Below are positions 37,489-46,472 of a stretch of 64,000 nt of DNA, one piece after another. The notes below the pieces were generated by a model, which ran no database searches, had not been told where the DNA came from, and worked only from the letters and a program-made list of their open reading frames with translations. The position numbers and the translations under genes are program-made. How positions within the stretch are numbered: position 1 is the first letter of the stretch; the number at the start of each line of letters is the position of its first letter. Origin of the DNA: CADDYT01 sp035294125 (GTDB lineage: Bacteria > Chloroflexota > Ktedonobacteria > Ktedonobacterales > Ktedonobacteraceae); the NCBI GenBank assembly GCA_035294125.1, contig DATGLM010000049.1, positions 297,842-361,841 on the forward strand, written 5' to 3'.

Positions 37489-38658
37489 ATGACCAATACT
37501 GCATTGATTGCTCCTCATGGAGGAGAACTGATCATCAACATGGCGACCGAGGCGGAACTACCGGCTTTGATCGAGCGGGCGAAGGGTCTGCCGTGGGTGA
37601 CGGTTGGCTCCCGTCAGCTTGCCGATCTGGAAATGCTGGCCAACGGGGCCTATAGCCCGCTTGGCGGCTTCATGACGAGGGCCGACTACAACGGCGTGGT
37701 CGATACGATGCATCTCTCCAATGGCCTGCCCTGGTCCATTCCCATTACACTGGCCGTCGGTTCGGAGCAGGCGGCGGCGATCAAGGAAGGCGCGCAGATT
37801 GCTCTGGTCAACGCGGAGGGCGCGTTGCAGGCGGTTATGACGGTGGAGGAGAAGTTTGGCTATGACAAAGAGCACGAAGCCAGCCTGGTCTATCGCACGA
37901 CCGAAGAAGCCCATCCCGGCGTGAAGGTGCTTTATGCGCAGGGCGAGGTGTTGCTTGGTGGCCCGGTGCGGGTCGTCGCTTTGCAGCCCCAGGCTTTTGC
38001 GCAGTATCGCTACACTCCCACACAATCGCGCCAGTTGTTCCAGGAGCGCGGCTGGAAGCGTATCGTGGCCTTCCAGACACGCAATCCGGTGCATCGAGCG
38101 CACGAATACATCCAGAAGTGCGCTTTGGAGACTGTCGATGGTCTCTATCTCCATCCACTGGTAGGCGATACGAAAGGCGACGATATTCCCGCCTCCGTGC
38201 GCATGCGCTGCTACGAGGTGCTGCTCGAAAACTACTACCCATCCAACCGCGTGATCCTGGGCGTGCTGCCAGCCGCCATGCGCTATGCCGGGCCGCGTGA
38301 GGCCATCTTCCACGCCCTGATGCGCAAGAACTACGGCTGCTCGCATTTCATCGTGGGCCGCGACCATGCCGGGGTGGGCAACTATTACGGTACCTATGAT
38401 GCCCACTACATCTTCGCCGAATTCGATCCGGCGAAGCTGGGCATCACGCCCATGTTCTTCGATCACACCTTCTTCTGCCGCGCCTGTGAGGGGATGGCTT
38501 CCTCGAAGACCTGCCCGCATAGCAACGACCAGCACGTGACCTTGAGTGGCACGAAAGTGCGCCAGATGCTCCAGGCGGGACAGATGCCCCCGCGCGAATT
38601 CTCGCGCCCGGAGGTCGCTCAGATCCTGATTGAAGCGATGAAGCAACCGGTCGCGTGA
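37489..38658 (+). CDS. sat: Sulfate adenylyltransferase (ATP sulfurylase)
   Basis: 389 residues, single-chain Sat. It forms APS from ATP and sulfate. Active-site motifs QTRNPVHRAHEY and GRDHAGVGNYYGTYDA are intact; the zinc-type cysteines FFCRACEGMASSKTCPH are seen, as in thermophile/Gram-positive Sat. GGAGG precedes the ATG. Directly downstream of cysC. Confidence 0.96.
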   Translation: MTNTALIAPHGGELIINMATEAELPALIERAKGLPWVTVGSRQLADLEMLANGAYSPLGGFMTRADYNGVVDTMHLSNGLPWSIPITLAVGSEQAAAIKEGAQIALVNAEGALQAVMTVEEKFGYDKEHEASLVYRTTEEAHPGVKVLYAQGEVLLGGPVRVVALQPQAFAQYRYTPTQSRQLFQERGWKRIVAFQTRNPVHRAHEYIQKCALETVDGLYLHPLVGDTKGDDIPASVRMRCYEVLLENYYPSNRVILGVLPAAMRYAGPREAIFHALMRKNYGCSHFIVGRDHAGVGNYYGTYDAHYIFAEFDPAKLGITPMFFDHTFFCRACEGMASSKTCPHSNDQHVTLSGTKVRQMLQAGQMPPREFSRPEVAQILIEAMKQPVA

Positions 38659-38825
38659 TATAGGCAGAATTAGCCCGGTGCGCAATGTATCGGCTGCATT
38701 GCCGGTAATGAATATGGACAACCAGGGTCGGGAACCAGATCAAACCGTTCCCGATCCGGTTTGTTAATGCGCGTTACCGGGGCCATACAAATTGCGAATG
38801 TTACGAAGAGGAGAAGGCGAGGAAC

Positions 38826-39881
38826 ATGCTTATTGCCAGAGCACCTATGCGTATTAGTTTTGGTGGTGGAGGAACTGATCTTGCGGCATATTATATGAAA
38901 TATGGTGGTCTCGTCGTCAGCACTTCCATCAATAAATATTTCTATGCCGTCATTACTACCGATGAATCCGATGATTTGCAGGTCATTTCTGCTGATTATC
39001 GTTCCCTGTTCCGTCATTCTCCCTACAATGATCTTTTCTGGAACGGCGACCTGGCCCTGCCCAAGGCCATTCTCCACCATTTTGGGATTCGTCGGGGTAT
39101 CAATCTCTTCGTTGCCAGCGAGGTGCCACCCGGCACCGGTCTGGGGTCTTCCAGTGCGGCAGCCGTGACCATGGTCCATGCCATCTCTACCCTGCTTGAG
39201 CAGCCTATGACCAAGCAGCAGATTGCCGAACTGGCCTCCTTTATAGAAATTAGCAAAATGGGGATGCCGATTGGCAAACAAGATCAGTATGCCGCTTCAT
39301 TCGGCGGTTTAAATAAAATCACGTTCAGCAGCGAAGGCGTCACCGTTGAGCCGCTCAATGTCGAGCGCGAGGTGTATAAGGCGTTGGAGCGCCGCCTGAT
39401 GCTCTTTTTCACAGGCAGCTCGCGCGAGTCAACCTCGATTCTCAAACACCAGCGTAAATCGACTGAGCAGCAGGATGAGTCGGTCTTGCAGGCGCTGCAC
39501 AATATCAAGCAGGTTGCGGTAGCCGTCCAGAGCTGCCTGGAAAAGGGAGAGCTGGACGAGTTTGCGAGCCTGCTGCATTATTCCTGGCAGGAGAAGCGCC
39601 GCCTTGCTCCCGGCCTCTCCACCGGCTTTATCGACGAATGTTACGATCTGGCCCGGCGGCGCGGCGCTCTAGGCGGCAAGATTACCGGGGCCGGTGGTGG
39701 TGGTTTCCTCATGCTCTACTCCCCTGAAGAGCGGCAAGAGGCGGTCACCAACGCGCTGGAAGAACGAGGATTGAAGCGTATGAATTTCCGCTTCGACCAG
39801 CAGGGAGCGAAAGTCATCCTCAACGTCGCCAACTTTGACTCGCGCTGGGTCGAACCTTACCGGAAAACGACGGAGGAGTAA
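38826..39881 (+). CDS. GHMP kinase, D-glycero-D-manno-heptose 7-phosphate kinase type
   Basis: 351 residues. N-terminal RAPMRISFGGGGTDL and the phosphate loop PPGTGLGSSSAAAV are typical of HddA-like kinases and the related fucokinase-type enzymes; GKITGAGGGGFLMLY is the third GHMP motif. It would add a phosphate to C1 of heptose 7-phosphate. The next gene is a phosphoheptose isomerase, which supplies that substrate. GAGGAGAAGG precedes the ATG. No signal peptide. Confidence 0.88.
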   Translation: MLIARAPMRISFGGGGTDLAAYYMKYGGLVVSTSINKYFYAVITTDESDDLQVISADYRSLFRHSPYNDLFWNGDLALPKAILHHFGIRRGINLFVASEVPPGTGLGSSSAAAVTMVHAISTLLEQPMTKQQIAELASFIEISKMGMPIGKQDQYAASFGGLNKITFSSEGVTVEPLNVEREVYKALERRLMLFFTGSSRESTSILKHQRKSTEQQDESVLQALHNIKQVAVAVQSCLEKGELDEFASLLHYSWQEKRRLAPGLSTGFIDECYDLARRRGALGGKITGAGGGGFLMLYSPEERQEAVTNALEERGLKRMNFRFDQQGAKVILNVANFDSRWVEPYRKTTEE

Positions 39882-40016
39882 GTTTCAACCCCAGACAGGA
39901 GGCCGGGAAAGGACGCGGTTTCTTGCTCCCGGCCAGAGAAAGGATACCATCAAATCCGAAAAGGTCAAATGCAAAGACATGAGCGCTGTATATTGTAAGG
40001 AAGAAGGAACAAGACA

Positions 40017-40613
40017 TTGGAGCAGATCAGCCAGTATTTTAGCGAGTTAGAGCAGATGGTAGAGGCCATTTCGCTGGCAAATCTTCAGCAGGTACTGCGC
40101 CTGCTTGAAGATGCCTACTATAACGGGCGTCGCATCTACATTATGGGCAACGGGGGCAGCGCAGCTACAGCCTCCCATTTCGCGCTCGACCTGGCAAAGA
40201 ACACCATCATGCCCAATGCCCCACGGGTGAAGGCCATTTCCTTAACCGATCATGTTCCCCTCATCACTGCCTGGAGCAACGATACTGCCTACGAACACAT
40301 CTTCGCCGAACAGCTTGCCAACCTGGTCGAGCCGGGAGATGTTGCCATCGGCATCAGCGCTAGCGGAAACTCGCCCAATGTCATTAACGCCCTGACACTG
40401 GCGAAGCGCTCGCGGGCCTATACCATCGGCCTGCTGGGAGCTAAAGGCGGCAAGATCAAAGAGCTCGTCGATGCCTATGTGCTGGCCCCAGGCCAGAATA
40501 TCGAGCAGGAAGAGGACGCGCATATGATCCTCGCCCACATCATCACCCGCCACATGCGCGAGGTCGTCCGCTCCTACGCCCGGAACCTCGAGCTTACTGT
40601 GACGACGAATTAA
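40017..40613 (+). CDS. gmhA: Phosphoheptose isomerase (SIS domain)
   Basis: 198 residues from a TTG start with AAGGAAGAAGGA upstream. It converts sedoheptulose 7-phosphate to D-glycero-D-manno-heptose 7-phosphate. SIS motifs: YIMGNGGSAATASHFALDLAKN and GISASGNSPNVINAL; the catalytic Glu/His pair in EQEEDAHMILAHIITRHM is present. It forms a substrate chain with the upstream kinase. The phosphatase (GmhB) and nucleotidyltransferase (HddC) for GDP-heptose are not in the window. Confidence 0.92.
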   Translation: MEQISQYFSELEQMVEAISLANLQQVLRLLEDAYYNGRRIYIMGNGGSAATASHFALDLAKNTIMPNAPRVKAISLTDHVPLITAWSNDTAYEHIFAEQLANLVEPGDVAIGISASGNSPNVINALTLAKRSRAYTIGLLGAKGGKIKELVDAYVLAPGQNIEQEEDAHMILAHIITRHMREVVRSYARNLELTVTTN

Positions 40614-40638
40614 AAGTATCCAGACGAAATAGCAGGAA

Positions 40639-41589
40639 CTAGCCCCTTTCTCGACCCCCGTTCTTGATTGAAATGAAGAAGTCGAGGGTAGTTTTGATAC
40701 CCTGCTCCATGCCCACTTCTGGTTTCCAGCCCAGCCCCTGAGCGGCTTTACTGCAATCGAAGTAGGTCAGGTAAATATCACCCGGTCGCTTGGGCGCGCG
40801 AACGATCTCTGGCTCGTATCCCGTCTCCTGTGCCAGCAAGCGATAGATTTCGTTGACCGAGGTGCCTTTGCCGGTGGCTATGCAGAAGATGTCGTTATCG
40901 CCGCGCTCAAGGGCCAGCAAGCTGGCGCGTGCTACCTCGCCGACATATACATAGTCCTTCCGCTGCTCCCCGTCCCAATCGATACGCACCGGTTTGTGCT
41001 CCAGGAAGCGGCGGGCGAAAATGGCGATCACGCCTGCTTCTCCGTTCGGGTCCTGGCGCGGCCCATAGACATTGCCGTAGCGCAGGGCGGTGTAGTTGAG
41101 GCCGTTGGTCTCGTGCCAGTAGCGCAGGTAATGTTCCGCTACCATCTTGGTAATGCCATAAGGCGACTCCGGACGCTGCGGCGTCTGTTCGTCGACGGGC
41201 AGATATGCTGGCGTTCCATATGTTGCCCCGGAGGAGGCGAAGATGATCTTGTGTGCGCCTATGCGAGTCGCGTTGGTCAGCACGTTCAGCAGGCCAAGCA
41301 CATTGACCCGCGCATCGAGTTGTGGATTCTTCGTCGAAATAGCCACGCTATGCTGCGCTGCCTGGTGATTGACCACTTCCGGGCGCACTTCATCAAAAAC
41401 GCCCCTCAGACCCTCTTCATCAGTAATATCGACCCGGTACAATTGTGCCTTCGGATTGAGATTGGACGGTTTCCCACCGCCTTCTTCCCAGAAATTGTCA
41501 ACAACCGCTACTTCGTGACCTGCCGCCACGTACTGATCGACGATATGCGACCCGATAAAGCCTGCTCCACCTGTCACCAGTATTCTCAT
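40639..41589 (-). CDS. NAD-dependent nucleotide-sugar epimerase (GalE-like)
   Basis: 316 residues of the extended SDR family. TGGAGFIGSHIV (NAD), NHQAAQHSVAIS, FASSGATYGTP (Ser/Thr) and YGITK (catalytic Tyr/Lys), RYGNVYGPRQDP and KRPGDIYLTYFDCSKA. It most resembles UDP-glucose 4-epimerase-like enzymes. It is convergent with gmhA, 25 bases away, and may act on the same glycan pathway. A GGTACC-rich leader with a weak ribosome site precedes the ATG. Confidence 0.88.
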   Translation of the reverse strand: MRILVTGGAGFIGSHIVDQYVAAGHEVAVVDNFWEEGGGKPSNLNPKAQLYRVDITDEEGLRGVFDEVRPEVVNHQAAQHSVAISTKNPQLDARVNVLGLLNVLTNATRIGAHKIIFASSGATYGTPAYLPVDEQTPQRPESPYGITKMVAEHYLRYWHETNGLNYTALRYGNVYGPRQDPNGEAGVIAIFARRFLEHKPVRIDWDGEQRKDYVYVGEVARASLLALERGDNDIFCIATGKGTSVNEIYRLLAQETGYEPEIVRAPKRPGDIYLTYFDCSKAAQGLGWKPEVGMEQGIKTTLDFFISIKNGGRERG

Positions 41590-41691
41590 CTATGATGGTA
41601 CCTTTCTTGCAAATCTTCCACAGCTATATTGTACACAGAGCAGTTTAGCATAGCTGAAGAGAGCTGTCTATGAAGCATGCCATGAAAAAGC

Positions 41692-42537
41692 TCAACCCAG
41701 TTTTTCGAGGGCGATTTGCAGGGCGGATGGGTTGGTCAGGACGGGAAAGATCGCGAGGCCCGTTTCCTGTCGCAGGCGAGCCAGGGCAGTGCCATCCTGC
41801 GGGTTGATCATCGCAACCGTCAGCATATTGCGTTCGCGTCCCAGGGGATAGCAGCGCAATTCGTGCGCCAACCTCGGATTGACCAGTTGCTGCACGCGCT
41901 TCGGCGTCTCACTTGGCAGCAGCGAGAGGTAGGGAATGCCGAGTTTGCGCGCCAGCAGAGATAGCTCTTCCTCTGTCGCCTCCTCTCGCGGCTGGCCCTG
42001 TGCTGCCCGTCCGCGCGCCATCTTACGCGCCGCTTTTTCCCCCGGCACCTCGAAGCGCAGTTGTTCCTTCTTCGCGGCCTCTATGCATGCATCCATGCTG
42101 GAGTGAGGCACTGGATAGGCGCCGTATCCGGCTGTGATGCTACAGGGTTGTAAGGTCTCCCCCTGACTATTATGAAGGCTCCAGAGCACGGTATCCCAGA
42201 GCCTATCCTGCACAATTTGTCCGCCCTGCGCGTTGGCATCAAACAGGAAGAAATAGAGTGTATCATCCAGGAGAAAGACGGCATCGGTCTTGCGCACAAG
42301 CGGGCGCAGTGTCTGCAAAAAGGAGACGGTGCTGTGCTCGACTTGCGCGGTATGTTCTACCGCTACTTTCCTCTCGAACTCAAAGCGCATCGTAACCAGA
42401 GCGATCTTCCCGTCATATGTTGATGTTATCTGCGCGGCTTTTGCAAACAGGTCCCTTGATGTTTCCAGTATTTCATAAGCCCGCGTCTGCAGGACGTGTA
42501 CCGTTATAGGATGGGTGGCAACTTCCGCGTTCGTCAT
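41692..42537 (-). CDS. GGDEF-like / MshEN two-domain protein
   Basis: 281 residues. The C-terminal ~90 residues (LARKLGIPYLSLLPSETPKRVQQLVNP..., ending ALQIALEKLG) match the MshEN/GspE N-terminal fold, which binds c-di-GMP in type II/IV ATPases. The N-terminal ~160 residues read like a degenerate nucleotidyl-cyclase fold (IALVTMRFEFERKVAVE, LRPLVRKTDAVFLLDDTLYFFLFDA) without a GG(D/E)EF motif. This would be a stand-alone c-di-GMP receptor. AGGAGATGG lies before the ATG. No pilus ATPase gene is nearby. Confidence 0.65.
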   Translation of the reverse strand: MTNAEVATHPITVHVLQTRAYEILETSRDLFAKAAQITSTYDGKIALVTMRFEFERKVAVEHTAQVEHSTVSFLQTLRPLVRKTDAVFLLDDTLYFFLFDANAQGGQIVQDRLWDTVLWSLHNSQGETLQPCSITAGYGAYPVPHSSMDACIEAAKKEQLRFEVPGEKAARKMARGRAAQGQPREEATEEELSLLARKLGIPYLSLLPSETPKRVQQLVNPRLAHELRCYPLGRERNMLTVAMINPQDGTALARLRQETGLAIFPVLTNPSALQIALEKLG

Positions 42538-42670
42538 TTCACCATCTCCTTAAAATCAGGGGTAATATAGCTAATTTGAGTACGCCTATCTTACACACGA
42601 GCAGGGGAGAATCCACCATCAATGCGGTTGTGATTGAGTTAAGAACTGCCCTTTTGCGGTTAAGATCAGT

Positions 42671-43660
42671 TTATGGGACCGCAACCAGGCGTTGCTGGAA
42701 AAGCAAGTGGAATAGTGCTAGCAGCGTCTCACAATCGACCGCCAGCAGGTCAACCTGTTGCAGGAGATCGAACAGCAGCAGGACGACTGCTGCATCATCG
42801 TCGGTCGAAAGCGCGTGAAAAGCCGGTAAGATATCGCCGAAAAGCGTAATGGCATATTCGAGCAGCCGCCTGAAAGGTGTATCGGGTTGAAGCGGTACAG
42901 GGATGGTGGGAAACAGTGTATACAGCCGCGCTCTGAAGGGCGGCAGGTCATAGTATCGCTGCTGCCAGCACATCAAGCTGGCTGCGAGGTTTTGCAGTGC
43001 CTGCTCCCCCCTTTCAACGTCAGCCACGTTCAGGGTATCCCGCTCGCTCTCCTCCTGCTCACCGGCCTCGTGCCCCTCAGCGCGTCCCGCTGCATATTCT
43101 TTCTGCTGTAAAGCGGCCCTGTCCTCTCTGTTATCTGCTCCTCCCTCGCCTGCCCTGCCTTCGCGGCTATATCCCAGTTGACCCAGGATGCACTCCCCGA
43201 CCTCACTCAGCAACTGACACAACGGCAGCATCCGTCGTACCACTTGCCGCATCTCCTGCAGCCGCAACCATATCAGCGGGCGTAACTGCTCGCTATGAGC
43301 GTCCATTTCCTCCCCCGCTTCAAGCGCCAGCGAAGCCACAAAGGAAGGCAGCAGAACGCGATAGAGGGAATCCAGGCCACAAAACAGGTGGTGCAGGCCA
43401 AAATTCACCGTATCCAGTTCATCCATAGCGGCCCTGCCGCTCAGATACGCCACCATCCGCCCCAGCAGCACGGCCAGCGCCGCTCCTCGCTCCTCTTGCT
43501 CATCCTCTTCCACCTCGCCTTGCTGCTTACACTCCCACATGCTCTCGCCACCATTCACCTGCTCTCCTGTGCCGGGACCACGCAATTTTACCGTTTCCAG
43601 CAGCTCAACTGCGTCGTATTCCCGCATCCCTTCTTCATCTCTCTCTCGCTTCATCCTCAT
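42671..43660 (-). CDS. Hypothetical helical protein, 329 aa
   Basis: No recognisable family. Start MRMKRERDEEG; the protein is rich in Leu, Glu and Gln, with a low-complexity acidic Glu/Gly/Ala stretch around 160-205 (REGRAGEGGADNREDRAA) and long amphipathic helices elsewhere (LLFDLLQQVDLLAVDCETLLALFHLLFQQ). No signal peptide or clear membrane helix. The frame is open 20 codons further to 43720, but that part lacks coding character. It is on the same strand as the MshEN gene, 133 bases upstream of it, and might be co-transcribed. Confidence 0.55.
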   Translation of the reverse strand: MRMKRERDEEGMREYDAVELLETVKLRGPGTGEQVNGGESMWECKQQGEVEEDEQEERGAALAVLLGRMVAYLSGRAAMDELDTVNFGLHHLFCGLDSLYRVLLPSFVASLALEAGEEMDAHSEQLRPLIWLRLQEMRQVVRRMLPLCQLLSEVGECILGQLGYSREGRAGEGGADNREDRAALQQKEYAAGRAEGHEAGEQEESERDTLNVADVERGEQALQNLAASLMCWQQRYYDLPPFRARLYTLFPTIPVPLQPDTPFRRLLEYAITLFGDILPAFHALSTDDDAAVVLLLFDLLQQVDLLAVDCETLLALFHLLFQQRLVAVP

Positions 43661-43826
43661 TTCCCCATTCAGGCAACCCCGGCTCCTACAAAACATTGTA
43701 CTGAGCTTGCCTAATCCCATTCAGCTCGATTTGCGTGCCTGGTTGGAAAACTGATGCTACGAAAGTTGCCCGGTTTGATAGAATGGGAGCGTGATTGGTT
43801 CAGAATATTCAGGAAAGACATACTAT

Positions 43827-44006
43827 ATGTGAAATACAAAGCGCATCTTGATCGAGGGCGTACCCGGCTCAGGTAAGTCTACGCTGGCACAATTTATGCC
43901 CGGAATTTCCGGGCTATCTCGCGCGGGGCGAGCAGATTATCCCGCCTCTTCAGTCACGCGTTATCTGCTTGTAGCAGCAGGATGTGGCACGGGCCGGAAA
44001 GATTAA
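43827..44006 (+). pseudogene. Relic of a P-loop nucleotide-binding gene
   Basis: The reading KRILIEGVPGSGKSTLAQFM (Walker A GVPGSGKST) appears at 43839-43898, then degenerates into unrelated residues and stops at about 44006. An ATG at 43827 with AGGAAAG upstream is followed at once by TGA in this frame, so translation from it is blocked. It looks like the 5' end of an AAA or kinase gene truncated by deletion. Confidence 0.45.
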
Positions 44007-44035
44007 ATCAAGAGGGCTATGTGAGGAGTTTTCAT

Positions 44036-45094
44036 ATGTCGCAGCGATATATTTTGCGGGTGGTGGAGCATGGGCGCGGGCAGCGTGAGTGGTGGGATAA
44101 TTTTGTAGGTGAGCATGAAAACGGGCATTTGTTGCAGAGTTGGGGCTGGGGAGAGCTGAAAGGTGGGGCAGGGTGGTTGCCGCGCCGCTTTGTGCTCTGG
44201 GATGAGGAGCAGCGATGTATTGTGGGGGCGGCGCAGGTGTTGTGCCGCACGCTGCCTCATGTTCCATTGCGAGCCGGATACCTGGCCTATGTGCCAAAGG
44301 GGCCGGTGGTGGATTGGAAGCGGTCGGAGTTGTGCGCGGCCATGCTGACGCAACTGCGGGACAGCCTCAGACGTGATGGTGCTATGACACTGCTGCTAGA
44401 GCCGGGGCTTATTACAAAGGTGGCGCGAGATGACTGTCTGTGGGAGAGTTTCGCGCCGCTGCCTGTGCGTCCCGCGCAAGCTATTCAACCCCTGCGCTCC
44501 GTCTTGCTGGATGTGACGCCCTGTGAGGAGACGCTGCTGGCGCGCATGAAAGAGAAATGGCGCTACAACGCGCGCCTTGCGGGCCGTAAGGGCGTCACGG
44601 TGCGCGTGGCTGAGACGGAGAATGATGTGCGCGTCTGGTATGAACTGCTGCGTACAACGGGCAAACGCGATGCCTTCGGTATTCACACGCTCGACTATTA
44701 TCTTTCCGCGTGGCGCATCTTCGCCCCGCGCCAGCAGGCACAACTGCTATTGGCGGAATATAACGGGCAGTTGCTGGCCGGAATATTCGTCGCCCTGTTC
44801 GCGCGAGAAGGAATTTACCTTTACGGCGCTTCGGGCAACGAACATCGCAACCTGATGCCCAATTATCTCCTGCAATGGGAAGCGATCCGCCGGACGAAGG
44901 AGCGGGGAGCAACCCGCTACGATTTCTGGGGCATTCCCGCCACCGACGATGAAAATGAGGCCATGACAGGTGTCTATCGTTTCAAAAGCGGCTGGGGTGG
45001 CGAGATCGTGCGCTTCGTCGGCTGCTACGAGCATGTGTTGCATCCACGGGCGATGGGTGTGGCAAAAAGGTTACTTCCAATGAACATCGGGTAG
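44036..45094 (+). CDS. FemABX-family aminoacyltransferase (peptidoglycan interpeptide)
   Basis: 352 residues. GNAT-like double domain of the Fem family: GHLLQSWGWGELK, GYLAYVPKGPVVDW, LARMKEKWRYNARLAGRKGVTVRVAE, LYGASGNEHRNLMPNYLLQWEAIRRTKERGATRYDFWGI and GVYRFKSGWGGE are characteristic. It would transfer an amino acid from aminoacyl-tRNA to the peptidoglycan precursor. The ATG at 44036 has AGGAG seven bases upstream. It heads a run of envelope genes (TolB-like, M23). Confidence 0.9.
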   Translation: MSQRYILRVVEHGRGQREWWDNFVGEHENGHLLQSWGWGELKGGAGWLPRRFVLWDEEQRCIVGAAQVLCRTLPHVPLRAGYLAYVPKGPVVDWKRSELCAAMLTQLRDSLRRDGAMTLLLEPGLITKVARDDCLWESFAPLPVRPAQAIQPLRSVLLDVTPCEETLLARMKEKWRYNARLAGRKGVTVRVAETENDVRVWYELLRTTGKRDAFGIHTLDYYLSAWRIFAPRQQAQLLLAEYNGQLLAGIFVALFAREGIYLYGASGNEHRNLMPNYLLQWEAIRRTKERGATRYDFWGIPATDDENEAMTGVYRFKSGWGGEIVRFVGCYEHVLHPRAMGVAKRLLPMNIG

Positions 45095-45208
45095 CTGGTT
45101 ACCCCCCCAGGGAGTTTTTCCAACTCCTTCAGCCTCTCTCAAATACTGCCGATAAACATAGTGGTGTTTGACGCTGATTTTGTAGAGAAGAGAGGGAGGA
45201 GAGACAGC

Positions 45209-46450
45209 ATGCGACGAATAAAATCGGTGGCGCTGCTGGTGCCTGTGATGCTGGTGGTGGCTATGGGGTTGGGCGCGGTGGCGCTGCGCATGCACAGCGA
45301 TACGAATGTGAGGGCCTCTGCCTCGCTGGCTCCTGGTGACTATATCTACTATGTCTTGAAGCAGTCGCAGGGATTCGTGCTGGCGCGGGCGCTCAAGGGG
45401 ACAGAGGGCCAGCCGGTGAGCGCGCCGCAGGTGATTGCCAGTTTCAACGATGCCTTTGGGCAGGTAGGGGGAGACGCTGTGCTTTCGATGCAGCTTTCCC
45501 CCGATGGGAAGTACCTGGCGATCAATGGCACACGCGACCATGGCGAGCAGGTGTGGGTGTACGACACTGAGCATATGGTGATGCGGCTGACGCCGGAAAA
45601 TGTGATGGGTAATTTCTTGCACTGGCTGCCCACGGGCGACCGCTTTCTCTACCGGCCCATGTTTCCGATGGGACCAGATGCCCCGATGGATGGCAACAAC
45701 GGCTGGAATCCGGGGTTGTGGATCGTGGACGCCGCGACGGGGAGCCATCTCAACATCAACATTCATATGCCCTCGGCTTTTCTGGTGGATGCCGCACCCT
45801 CTCCAGATGGGGCGCGCATCGTCTACTCGACTTCAAAGGGGCTGGGGCTGGGCAGCGACACGTGGCTGATGAATAGCACTGGCGGCGATCAGAGACATTT
45901 GTTTCACCTCGCGGGCGGCGCGCAATCCATCGCCGGTCTCTTTACGTGGTCGCCCGATGGCAAGCAGATTGCTTACGAGCGCATCTCCGATAGCCCGGTA
46001 CCATTTCTGGCCGCCGGGTTGTGGGTGATGAATGGCGTGGGAAATGTCGGCAGCAGGCAGCGTTTTCTGGCGCAGGCGGATGGTGGGCATGGCTACGCGC
46101 CCGTCTGGTCGCCGGATGGGACGCGCATCGCTTTTGTCGAGCGTACCAACCTGACAGACAAACAGGCTGATAACTCCGCGCAGGCGTTGCGGTGCGGTAT
46201 TGCAGTGGCGGACGTGGCGAGCGGGCGAAGCTGGCTGGTTGCCTCGCCGCAGCAGACGAATATGCAGATCAACATCAATCCTGCATGGGCGGCCAATAGC
46301 GCCAGCATTACCTTCACCTCGTTCGTTCCCATGAACACCTTGATTGGTGCGGTGCCTCATTACTGGTCGGCTGAGGTGATGAGCGCGGCGATGCGCCCGG
46401 CTGTGCGTTCGCTGGCGGCCCCGACAATGCGCATTTTCGCGGCGGGATAG
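45209..46450 (+). CDS. Membrane-anchored TolB-like beta-propeller protein
   Basis: 413 residues. N-terminal signal anchor (VALLVPVMLVVAMGLGAVAL) then repeated PD40/WD40-like units: LSPDGKYLAINGTRDHGEQVWVYD, PSPDGARIVYSTSKG, WSPDGKQIAYERISD, WSPDGTRIAFVER. The propeller would lie outside the cytoplasm and mediate protein binding. GGAGGAGAG precedes the ATG at 45209. The M23 gene follows 22 bases later with its own ribosome site, so the two are co-transcribed. Confidence 0.85.
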   Translation: MRRIKSVALLVPVMLVVAMGLGAVALRMHSDTNVRASASLAPGDYIYYVLKQSQGFVLARALKGTEGQPVSAPQVIASFNDAFGQVGGDAVLSMQLSPDGKYLAINGTRDHGEQVWVYDTEHMVMRLTPENVMGNFLHWLPTGDRFLYRPMFPMGPDAPMDGNNGWNPGLWIVDAATGSHLNINIHMPSAFLVDAAPSPDGARIVYSTSKGLGLGSDTWLMNSTGGDQRHLFHLAGGAQSIAGLFTWSPDGKQIAYERISDSPVPFLAAGLWVMNGVGNVGSRQRFLAQADGGHGYAPVWSPDGTRIAFVERTNLTDKQADNSAQALRCGIAVADVASGRSWLVASPQQTNMQININPAWAANSASITFTSFVPMNTLIGAVPHYWSAEVMSAAMRPAVRSLAAPTMRIFAAG

Positions 46451-46472
46451 CAGCTTGAGGAGGTAAAGCAAG

